Below are positions 17,430 through 24,770 of a stretch of DNA of 64,000 nucleotides, piece by piece. Position numbers and translations under genes: made by a program. Positions within the stretch are counted from its first letter, which is position 1; each line of letters starts with the position of its first letter. The stretch comes from Chloroflexota bacterium. Lineage in GTDB: Bacteria > Chloroflexota > Chloroflexia > Thermomicrobiales > UBA6265. The notes under the pieces were generated by a model. The model did not search any database. It was given only the letters and a program-made list of their open reading frames with translations, and was not told the origin of the DNA. The stretch lies in assembly GCA_023389575.1 (NCBI GenBank), contig JAEWEG010000006.1, positions 50,652-114,651 of the forward strand. Reading direction: 5' to 3'.

Positions 17430-17518
17430 TCAGCCCGCCGCTCAGGCCCTATCATTGCCGTACGGTCCTCCACCGGGACGACCATTCCGTTTGATGAAGA
17501 TCGCTGGATGCCGCCCGC

Positions 17519-18529
17519 ATGTCATTTGGACCGTTTGCCATCATCAGCCTCATCTACGTTGTTATCGGCATCCGTGTCGTCTACCAGCTGGTGGGGTCCT
17601 GGTCGTCGGTCTGGGATCGCCGCTTCACCCAGCAGGACCGCGGCATCGTGGACCAGGCCGCCTTCTTCGTCCTCGTTCCGGTTTCGGTCGCCCTGCACGA
17701 ACTCGGCCACGCCAGCGCCATTTGGGCCATGGGCGGTGAGGTCGTCGACTGGGGCTTCTACGGGTTCGCGGGCTTCGTCTCCTACTATCCGTTCCAGTTC
17801 ACCGATGTGCAGCAGACGCTCATCGCCGCGGCCGGCTCGCTCGTCAACCTCATCCTGTGCCTGCTCGCCTTTGGCCTGGTCCTGCTCCGGCGCCCGCCGA
17901 TGCGCGCCGCCTACAACGAACTCCTGATTCAGTTCGCATTTCTCTCCGGAGCAAATGCCTTCATAGTCTATCCATTGCTCGACCTCGCCTCGGGCATGAA
18001 CGGCGACTGGCGCCAGATGTACGACAGCGGCGTGCCCTGGCTCACCGCGATCATCGTCATCATTCAGTTCGGCACGCTGGCCCTGGGGTACTGGCTCGCC
18101 ACGAACCCGGAGATGAAGGCTCGTTTCGCCAGCCTCACGGATGTTCCGGGAGGCTTCGAACGAGGTCTCTTCGGCGGCATCAAGCCCGGTCACATCGACA
18201 TCGCCACGCTCTCCCCCACCGAGCGCACCCTCCAGGAAGCCTCGGAGCGGGTCAGCAGTGGCTGGTCGCAGCCGGTCAAGACCCAGGTGCAGCGCTTCGA
18301 CGCGGGAACCGCCGTCGTGCTGGAATGGGGCCAGCAGCCGGCCCGAAACGCCGTCGCCACCCGCGTCTTCAACAATGGCCGGACCGACATTGTCCGCCTC
18401 CACGCCGCCCGCGCCAGTGAGCAGCCACGTCCCCCGCAACTCCTGCATCAGTGGCAGGCGCTCCCCAACACCGACCAACTCACACTCGCACTCCGCGTCT
18501 CGATGGAAGCGATCGACCAGGCAGGCTAA
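17519..18529 (+). CDS. Membrane zinc metalloprotease-like protein (M50/site-2 type)
   Basis: 336 residues. The N-terminal 210 are membrane-embedded with HELGHASAIWAMGG (HExxH zinc site) inside a hydrophobic region, preceded by VSVALHELGH and followed by GFVSYYPFQF. A second zinc-ligand Asp may be in VYPLLDLASGMNGDW, as in M50 proteins. The C-terminal 120 residues are soluble with no known domain. No PDZ domain is visible, so it is a short, stand-alone M50-like protein. A TATCAT at 17450-17455 could be its -10. The substrate is unknown; membrane-bound regulators are typical for the family. Confidence 0.78.
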   Translation: MSFGPFAIISLIYVVIGIRVVYQLVGSWSSVWDRRFTQQDRGIVDQAAFFVLVPVSVALHELGHASAIWAMGGEVVDWGFYGFAGFVSYYPFQFTDVQQTLIAAAGSLVNLILCLLAFGLVLLRRPPMRAAYNELLIQFAFLSGANAFIVYPLLDLASGMNGDWRQMYDSGVPWLTAIIVIIQFGTLALGYWLATNPEMKARFASLTDVPGGFERGLFGGIKPGHIDIATLSPTERTLQEASERVSSGWSQPVKTQVQRFDAGTAVVLEWGQQPARNAVATRVFNNGRTDIVRLHAARASEQPRPPQLLHQWQALPNTDQLTLALRVSMEAIDQAG

Positions 18530-18933
18530 CCTGTCGCGCCGTCTCTCGGAATCTGTAAGAGAGCGGACGCCTTTCGGCCTCATCGCATCGCAGCTTCCCT
18601 GTCACCAGCAACATGTGCAGCAGGGGTCAACTGTCCGCCTACTCGGAAATCAAGTTTGAGCCACGCTGAGCGCACCCTCGCCTGGCCAACGGCTTCTTCC
18701 TGGCCCGAGATGCCTCATCTGTCGCCACCGGAACCTGGTCAGGCGCGGTGCTGGTACAATGCCATCACTGAGACGGGCACAACATGAATCACGGTCGTTG
18801 GCGAAGGCGTGTACCCCATTCACGCTCGGCCCGCGACTAGTAATGAGTTGTTGCGTCCCGCCGAGGAATGGGGCCGAGTCATGCAGGCCGCCGGTTCACC
18901 CGAACCAGGCATATCGAATTGGAGAAGGAATCG
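18530..18933. other. 404-bp intergenic region upstream of the tct operon
   Basis: No credible gene. It contains an extended -10-like TGGTACAAT ending at 18760 that would give a leader of about 165 bases before tctC. No riboswitch family was recognised in that leader. Confidence 0.55.
18752..18760 (+). promoter_or_regulatory. Extended -10 promoter candidate for tctCBA
   Basis: TGG followed by TACAAT (18755-18760). No good -35 stands at 17 bases, so recognition would depend on the extended -10. Tentative. Confidence 0.35.
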
Positions 18934-19977
18934 ATGAAGAACCTCGCCAACCTGCACCTTACCCGTCGAAACGCCGTCGCCGGAGCAGCCGCGCTCTCCG
19001 TCGCGGGCGCACTCCCTCGTCTCTCGTCCGCGGCCGCCCAGGATGCCGCCTGGCCGTCCGCCACGCTGCAGATCATGGCGCCCGCGGGCGCGGGAGGCGG
19101 CTGGGACACGACCGCCCGTGAGATCCAGCGCGTACTCGGTGAGTCTGGCATCGTCAGTGGCGACATCGAGGCATTCAACGTCGAAGGAGCCGGCGGCACC
19201 ATTGGCCTGGCGGAGCTTGTCAACGAGCACGCGGGCGACGAGAACATGCTCATGGTCATGGGCCTCGTCATGATCGGCGCGATCGGCCTCAACGCCTCGC
19301 CCGTTGGCCTTGACGCGGTCACGCCCATCGCCCAGCTCACTGGCGAGTTCGAAGTCATCGTCGTTCCCGCCGACTCGCCTTACGAAAACCTGGAAGCACT
19401 GCTCGCGGACTTCACCGCCGACCCCACCTCCATCAGCTGGGGTGGCGGATCCGCCGGCGGCACCGACCACATCCTCATCGCCCTGATCGCCCAGCAGGTC
19501 GGCGTCGAAGCCACGATGGTCAATTACGTCCCGTTCTCCGGCGGCGGCGAGGCTCTCGCCTCGGTCATGGGTGGACAGACCACCGCTGGCGTCTCCGGAA
19601 TAGGTGAGTGGGCGGCCCAGATCGAGTCGGGCGAACTCCGCGCCCTCGCCATCTCCGGCCGGACCGCCTCCGAAGGCGCCGCCACCCCGGTCGCCGAGGG
19701 TGATACCATCGCCTCGATCCCCACCCTTCAGGAGCAGGGAGTCGATATCGAACTCGCCAACTGGCGTGGTATCGTCGCCCCGCCCGATCTCTCCGAGGAA
19801 TCGGTCGCCAATATCGTCGCGGCGTTCGACGCGATGCACGAATCCGAGGAATGGCAGGCAACCCTACAACAGTACGGCTGGTCCGACCTCTACCTCGCGG
19901 GCGACGAGTTCAGCACCCGCCTCTCCGAGGAAATCGAAACGATCAACGCCCTGCTCACCGAACTCGGGCTGATCTAG
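18934..19977 (+). CDS. tctC: Tripartite tricarboxylate transporter substrate-binding protein (TctC/Bug family)
   Basis: 347 residues; extracytoplasmic receptor that captures a carboxylate. A twin-Arg-like signal (TRRNAVAGAAALSVAGALP) ends near SAAAQ. Family motifs include LQIMAPAGAGGGWDTTAREI, NVEGAGGTIGLAEL, SWGGGSAGGTDHI and NYVPFSGGGEALASVMGG. The ATG follows GGAGAAGGAATCG, a strong ribosome binding site. First gene of tctC-tctB-tctA; a stable hairpin separates it from tctB and may protect its transcript. The ligand (citrate, tartrate, other carboxylates) cannot be read from sequence. Confidence 0.92.
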   Translation: MKNLANLHLTRRNAVAGAAALSVAGALPRLSSAAAQDAAWPSATLQIMAPAGAGGGWDTTAREIQRVLGESGIVSGDIEAFNVEGAGGTIGLAELVNEHAGDENMLMVMGLVMIGAIGLNASPVGLDAVTPIAQLTGEFEVIVVPADSPYENLEALLADFTADPTSISWGGGSAGGTDHILIALIAQQVGVEATMVNYVPFSGGGEALASVMGGQTTAGVSGIGEWAAQIESGELRALAISGRTASEGAATPVAEGDTIASIPTLQEQGVDIELANWRGIVAPPDLSEESVANIVAAFDAMHESEEWQATLQQYGWSDLYLAGDEFSTRLSEEIETINALLTELGLI

Positions 19978-19987
19978 CCAGGCATCC

Positions 19988-20022
19988 GGGACCGAGCGGC
20001 TCACAACGTACCGCTCGGTCCC
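19988..20022 (+). terminator. Intercistronic hairpin between tctC and tctB
   Basis: 12-bp perfect stem gggaccgagcgg/ccgctcggtccc with an 11-base loop, no T tract after it. It sits 11 bases after the tctC stop, so it is more likely a 3'-protective or partial-terminator structure than a full terminator. Confidence 0.6.
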
Positions 20023-20041
20023 AGGCCTTCGACTCGATACC

Positions 20042-20596
20042 ATGGCAGCTGAATCGCTGGAGCAGAACCCAGTCCCAGCCGACCCCGTTCCACCTCAGGA
20101 ACGCAAAGCCTGGGACAAATACGCCGAAGCACTCGTGGCCCTGGGGGTATCCGCCATGGGGATCGTGATCCTGGTTAACACCCAGGAGATCGCGATTCCG
20201 AAGGCATATTCCGTGGTCGGACCGCGTGCCGTCCCATCCGTCGTCGGATGGGCGCTTGTGGTGCTCGGCGTCTGGTACCTGATCGATGTCCTGCGAGGAA
20301 ACGTCGCCGCCCCGTCCGGCGATTCGGAGGACGCCGATCCCACGCTTCCCGCCGATTGGGGCGTCCTCATTGGACTGGCGATCACGCTCGGGGTCTACGC
20401 CGTCATCATGAAACCGGGTGGGTTCATCATCGCCAGCGCGTTCCTCTTCTTCAGCTCGGCCACGGTAATGGGCAGCCGCAAGTTCCTTCGGGATGCACTC
20501 ATCGGCATCGTGATGGCAACCGTCGTATTCCTCGTCTTCCGCGAATGGCTCGGCATCCGCCTGCCGTACGGCATCCTGGAGGGGCTGTTCGAATGA
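20042..20596 (+). CDS. tctB: Tripartite tricarboxylate transporter small membrane subunit (TctB)
   Basis: 184 residues with four hydrophobic segments (about 28-50, 65-82, 103-122 and 125-168), the size and topology of TctB. The central PGGFIIASAFLFFSSATVMG matches the family. It follows tctC by 64 bases and precedes tctA by 31. It is the small membrane partner of TctA; its precise role in the family is little known. No strong ribosome binding site stands before ATG 20042. Confidence 0.87.
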   Translation: MAAESLEQNPVPADPVPPQERKAWDKYAEALVALGVSAMGIVILVNTQEIAIPKAYSVVGPRAVPSVVGWALVVLGVWYLIDVLRGNVAAPSGDSEDADPTLPADWGVLIGLAITLGVYAVIMKPGGFIIASAFLFFSSATVMGSRKFLRDALIGIVMATVVFLVFREWLGIRLPYGILEGLFE

Positions 20597-20627
20597 CGTC
20601 CCACCAGGAACCGGGGAGTCCCGTCTA

Positions 20628-22142
20628 ATGGACTCCCTCTCCAATCTCGCCGACGGATTCGGTGTCGCGCTAACGCCAGAAAACCTGCTCTACGCCTTGA
20701 TCGGCGTCTTTCTCGGTACACTCGTCGGTGTCCTACCCGGAATCGGACCGGCACTTACCGTGGCGCTCCTGCTGCCGATCACCTACTCGCTCGATCCGAT
20801 TCAGGCGTTCATTATGTTCGCCGGCATCTACTACGGCGGCATGTACGGCGGCTCGACCACCTCGATCCTGCTCAACACTCCCGGCGAATCCGCCTCGATC
20901 ATCACCGCGCTCGAAGGCAACAGGATGGCCAAGCGAGGTCGAGGGGCGGCCGCGCTCGCCACGGCCGCCATCGGCTCGTTCGTGGCCGGTACCATCGCCA
21001 CGCTCGGATTGACATTTCTGGCACCGGTGATGGCCGATGTCGCGCTCAACTTCGGCCCCGCCGAATATGTCGCCCTCATCGTCCTCGCCTTTACCGCGAT
21101 AACCGCGCTGCTCGGATCGTCACTAGTTCGCGGCTTGGTTAGCTTATTCTTCGGACTCGCGCTTGGGCTCATCGGGATCGACGCGCTCACCGGCCAGCCG
21201 CGCTTCACCTTCGGCAACCAGCACCTGCTGAGTGGCGTGGATGTCGTCACCGTCGCCGTGGGGCTGTTCGCGGTCGGCGAGACGCTGTGGGTCGCTTCCC
21301 GCATGCGTCACGACGAATCCGACATCGAGCCGATCAAGGGCTCGCTTTGGATGACCAGGGACGACTGGCGGCGTTCCTGGAAGCCGTGGCTGCGTGGTAC
21401 CGCTCTCGGCTTCCCCATCGGCAGCCTGCCCGCGGGCGGAGCCGAGATTCCCACCTTCCTCTCCTACTCGATGGAGAAGAAGCTCTCCGACCATCCCGAG
21501 GAGTTCGGCCATGGCGCCATCGAAGGCGTCGCCGGCCCCGAGGCCGCCAACAACGCGTCCGCCGCTGGTGTGCTGGTCCCGCTGCTCACCCTCGGGCTGC
21601 CAACCTCAGCGACCGCGGCAGTGATCCTGGCCGCATTCCAGCGGTACAACATCCAGCCAGGGCCACAGCTCTTTGACCGCAACCCCGATCTCGTCTGGGG
21701 CCTCATCGCCAGCCTGTATATCGGAAACCTGATGCTGCTGGTCCTGAACCTGCCGCTCGTTGGCCTGTGGGTACGCCTCCTGGCCATTCCTCGGCCGCTG
21801 CTCTACGGTGGCATCCTGGTCTTCGCGGGCCTCGGGACCTGGGCCCAAAGCCAGTCCATCACCGGTCTCGTCGTGCTGTACGCCATCGGCATCGTTGGCT
21901 ACATCATGCGCCGCTTCGACATCCCCGTGGGTCCCGCCGTGGTGGGCTGCATCCTTGGTCCCGCGCTGGAGGCCCAGTACCGGCGCGCGATGATGATCAG
22001 CCAGGGCGACGAAATGGTCCTGCTCACGAGGCCAATCTCCGGCACGATCTTCGCGATCGCCGCCATCCTCTTTCTCGGCCCGCGTATCTGGAGCTTGCTG
22101 TCCCGTCACCTTCGCCGGCATCCCGGCTCCCTGAGACCTTGA
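20628..22142 (+). CDS. tctA: Tripartite tricarboxylate transporter large permease (TctA)
   Basis: 504 residues, ten or more membrane helices. Signature motifs are VGVLPGIGPALTVALLLPIT, YYGGMYGGSTTSILLNTPGE and FPIGSLPAGGAEIPTFLSYS with GVAGPEAANNASA. This is the proton- or sodium-coupled channel of the TctCBA system in the cytoplasmic membrane. A GGGGAGT site lies upstream of the ATG. Length and motifs are normal. Confidence 0.94.
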   Translation: MDSLSNLADGFGVALTPENLLYALIGVFLGTLVGVLPGIGPALTVALLLPITYSLDPIQAFIMFAGIYYGGMYGGSTTSILLNTPGESASIITALEGNRMAKRGRGAAALATAAIGSFVAGTIATLGLTFLAPVMADVALNFGPAEYVALIVLAFTAITALLGSSLVRGLVSLFFGLALGLIGIDALTGQPRFTFGNQHLLSGVDVVTVAVGLFAVGETLWVASRMRHDESDIEPIKGSLWMTRDDWRRSWKPWLRGTALGFPIGSLPAGGAEIPTFLSYSMEKKLSDHPEEFGHGAIEGVAGPEAANNASAAGVLVPLLTLGLPTSATAAVILAAFQRYNIQPGPQLFDRNPDLVWGLIASLYIGNLMLLVLNLPLVGLWVRLLAIPRPLLYGGILVFAGLGTWAQSQSITGLVVLYAIGIVGYIMRRFDIPVGPAVVGCILGPALEAQYRRAMMISQGDEMVLLTRPISGTIFAIAAILFLGPRIWSLLSRHLRRHPGSLRP

Positions 22143-22226
22143 CCGCGACAAACAAAACGCCCACCCCCGTACAATGCAGGGAATGGGCGCCGCCACGAGC
22201 GCTGAAAATCGAGAGCCGGAATCACC

Positions 22227-22514
22227 ATGGGGGACAACCGGGTGAGAATGCTTCGCCGCTACTACATCATCTTCAGTGTCATGCTCAACATGCTCGGCTT
22301 CGCGCTAATCTTCATCATCATCGGCAACGGGGAGCAGGTCGAGAACCTGCTCTACATCGCCGACAGCGACGCCACCGTGGCCTCGACCATCGCCGTCCTC
22401 GGAATCGTCGCCAATCTTGGGCTGGCGTACGCCCTGTGGAAGGTCGGTCTCGAACGACGACGACGTGACGCCGCGCTTGCTCGCAACCAGCGGCCGCCGT
22501 TTACCGGTGCCTGA
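22227..22514 (+). CDS. Small two-helix membrane protein
   Basis: 95 residues with two hydrophobic segments (about 12-32 and 50-72) and a basic C-terminal tail (KVGLERRRRDAALARNQR), so probably both ends face the cytoplasm. ATG 22227 or 22248 could start it. It is 84 bases after tctA on the same strand; a TACAAT at about 22169 may provide its own promoter. No family recognised. Confidence 0.6.
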   Translation: MGDNRVRMLRRYYIIFSVMLNMLGFALIFIIIGNGEQVENLLYIADSDATVASTIAVLGIVANLGLAYALWKVGLERRRRDAALARNQRPPFTGA

Positions 22515-22531
22515 CGTCGCTCGAACCGGTC

Positions 22532-22744
22532 TCAGTCGTCCGTTGCGCCCTTCACCCACCGGCCGTCGTCGTTCTTGTGGTAGCTCTTCTTCACCGCGCC
22601 CCATGCCACGCGATGGGCGCGTTCCTCGTCGTGGTCGTACTCGTCCCAGGCGCTGTTGAACGCTTCCTTGTAGATGTCCTGGGCGTGGTCCGGCAGGTTG
22701 TCCTTCACGCTATCCGGAAGCTCGGTTCGCTTGCTGTATGGCAT
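22532..22744 (-). CDS. chaB: ChaB family protein
   Basis: 70 residues, typical length. It begins MPYSKRTELPDSVKDNLP and continues HAQDIYKEAFNSAWDEY and AHRVAWGAVKKSYHK, the ChaB domain. In E. coli chaB lies beside the chaA cation antiporter and is thought to regulate it; no antiporter is present here. AGGGG lies about eight bases before the ATG. Single gene. Confidence 0.9.
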   Translation of the reverse strand: MPYSKRTELPDSVKDNLPDHAQDIYKEAFNSAWDEYDHDEERAHRVAWGAVKKSYHKNDDGRWVKGATDD

Positions 22745-22806
22745 GTGACAGGCCCCTTTTCACCTCGGAACCACTCGATCCTGGAGCGTCGCGGGTACCC
22801 GTGTAC

Positions 22807-23739
22807 CTAGCCAGCCCCTTCGGTTCCATCGGACTGCACAGTATACGGCCCCACCGCGACCGCATCGTTGCCCTGGGCGGCGATCACCTCCAGGTAGCGT
22901 TCCCAACTCACCCTGTACTGCCAGGGCCGGATTTCGTTGGTCGTGGTCGGGCCGAGAGGGTCCCGGATGATGACGTCACGTTCGTCGAATCCCATCACGA
23001 TCAATGCGTGGTCGTTCGTCAACACCACCGGGTACTCGTCGCCATCAGGGCAAATCCAGGTCGCCTGGCGCCAGCTCAGGAAGTCGACGGTGGACTTGAA
23101 GAACACTGGCTCCCCACGAAGCAGCGCCTGCTCGGTCGATGCCCGATCCGGCGTCTCGGTCACGGTCAGGCCAACGGCATCGAACGCCTTGCGCACGGCG
23201 CTGGTCCGGGCACGCGCCAGGATGTTGTCCACGTAGTCGCCCGAGAACATTTCCGCGATGTCGCCGCCGTACACCGTGATCGCGGAGGGCGTTTCCTCCC
23301 AGTACGGCTCGATGCTCAGGTCGTGACCCACATGCGCCATCTGCTCCTCCAGGCTCATGTCGTGACCGTACGCCTTCAGGATGATCCATGCCGAGTCGAA
23401 CTCGCAGGTGTAGTGGAAATCCTGGCCTTCCTTGATTGGAAGCTGAATGTACGCATCCCAGGTCGTGCCGTCGTGGACAACGGGCTCGATGTCGGACGCC
23501 GCCTGTCCTGGCGCCTGTCCAACGTCCACCGTCGCCTCCATGGCCGTGATGTACTGGAACGGATCGCGGTCCTGGGCCTGCGCCATGTGCGGGCTGATCG
23601 CGCCAGCCGACAGCGCCACGCCGACGGAAGCGGCGGCGGCGACAAACCGTCGACGGCTGAATGGAACCCCCGAGCCTGGAGAGCGTCCGTGAATGAATCC
23701 GCGTGAATACGTGGAGTCGTGGTGCGATGATTTGGTCAT
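22807..23739 (-). CDS. Exported C39-like papain-fold peptidase
   Basis: 310 residues. A twin-Arg signal (SRRRFVAAAASVGVALSAGA) ends near AQAQ. The mature protein has an active-site Cys segment (FHYTCEFDSAWIILKAYG), an active-site His in NDHALIVMGF and an Asp in VIIRDPLG, the Cys-His-Asp order of the C39-like (peptidase C39_2) group. Catalysis would take place outside the cell. AGGAG lies seven bases before ATG 23739. No bacteriocin or ABC partner is adjacent, so it is not a standard bacteriocin processing unit. Confidence 0.8.
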   Translation of the reverse strand: MTKSSHHDSTYSRGFIHGRSPGSGVPFSRRRFVAAAASVGVALSAGAISPHMAQAQDRDPFQYITAMEATVDVGQAPGQAASDIEPVVHDGTTWDAYIQLPIKEGQDFHYTCEFDSAWIILKAYGHDMSLEEQMAHVGHDLSIEPYWEETPSAITVYGGDIAEMFSGDYVDNILARARTSAVRKAFDAVGLTVTETPDRASTEQALLRGEPVFFKSTVDFLSWRQATWICPDGDEYPVVLTNDHALIVMGFDERDVIIRDPLGPTTTNEIRPWQYRVSWERYLEVIAAQGNDAVAVGPYTVQSDGTEGAG

Positions 23740-23872
23740 ATGGACTCCTGTTGTGTTGAGGCGATCGATTCGCGAGGCGAACCAGTCACCCTTTTCCCCT
23801 TAAGCATGATACGGTCATATCCACAGGGTGGATGGGTCCAGGGCTGACCCTTTGGGGAGGAACAAGTTTCGG

Positions 23873-24703
23873 ATGATCGCGCAAATAGACCACGTCATCG
23901 TGCTGGCGAAGGACCTGGATGTCGCCGCCAGTAACGCCCGCTCGGCTGGATTTACCGTCCATCCGGGCGGAATGCACGACGATGGCGCCACACATAATGC
24001 CCTGATTCCGTTTGCCGACGGATCCTACATCGAAATCATCTCGTTCGTGGACGCCACGCCACCGCCGAACCACTACTTCGGGAAACGCTATGAGACCGGC
24101 TCCGGCCTCGCCGATCTCGGCCTCCTGAGCACCGATATCGATGGCGATGTCCAGGCCATCACCGACTCCGGGCTGCCCTTTCCGATACCCACTCACTTCG
24201 GCCGCCACGGCTCCAACGGACAGGTCATCACCTGGCGCATGAGTCTTCCCGGGCATCTCCACCCATCTGGTGGGTATCCGTTCCTGATCCAGGACCTTAC
24301 CGCCAGGGCGCTTCGCGTGCCTGCTGGCACATCTGCCACATCCCATCCCAACGGCGCCACCGGAATTGCCGGCGCGACCTTCCTGGTCGAGAACATCGCC
24401 AGGGCGGATGCCCATTTCCGCGCGATACTCGGGTCGGCGGGAACGACTCGCACCGAGCACTTTGGAGGGCGCGGGCTCTCCGTGATTCCCCTGGCTGGCG
24501 ACGGCGGCCAATGGATAGGCCTGATGCGCCCGGTCGCCGACTCGGCGCCCCAGCGGCATATTGAACGGTTCGGTCAGGGGCCGTACGCCATCAACCTGAG
24601 AACGACCGGCGGCGGGGAGATGTATCCCGGTGGTGGCCGGCTCATATCCCCGGAACTGCTCGAAGGCTCCAGATTTTACTTGCAGGAGGAACCGGAGGAA
24701 TAG
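23873..24703 (+). CDS. VOC-fold (glyoxalase-like) protein
   Basis: 276 residues with two vicinal-oxygen-chelate modules. The first starts IDHVIVLAKDLDVAASNARS and has a typical Glu strand end (YIEIISFVD); the second (GIAGATFLVENIARADAHFR) is more divergent. This fits the glyoxalase-like 3 type found in metal-dependent oxygenases and lyases; no substrate can be named. GGGGAGGAAC lies about 12 bases before ATG 23873. It converges on the ABC permease gene with a strong hairpin between. Confidence 0.82.
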   Translation: MIAQIDHVIVLAKDLDVAASNARSAGFTVHPGGMHDDGATHNALIPFADGSYIEIISFVDATPPPNHYFGKRYETGSGLADLGLLSTDIDGDVQAITDSGLPFPIPTHFGRHGSNGQVITWRMSLPGHLHPSGGYPFLIQDLTARALRVPAGTSATSHPNGATGIAGATFLVENIARADAHFRAILGSAGTTRTEHFGGRGLSVIPLAGDGGQWIGLMRPVADSAPQRHIERFGQGPYAINLRTTGGGEMYPGGGRLISPELLEGSRFYLQEEPEE

Positions 24704-24709
24704 AAACGA

Positions 24710-24749
24710 GAAACGACGCTCGCGAACCCAGGTTCGCGAGCGTCGTTTC
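24710..24749. terminator. Bidirectional terminator between convergent VOC and permease genes
   Basis: 18-bp perfect stem gaaacgacgctcgcgaac/gttcgcgagcgtcgtttc with a ccag loop. On the minus strand it is followed by tctcgtttctatt, so it should stop the permease transcript best. Confidence 0.78.
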
Positions 24750-24770
24750 GGGAGAGGTGTCGCCGGATCG

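Noticed and set aside
22532..24703. chaB, C39-like peptidase and VOC protein as one defence or bacteriocin island
   Set aside because: Different strands, own ribosome binding sites and no exporter, immunity or precursor genes; no evidence for a functional unit.
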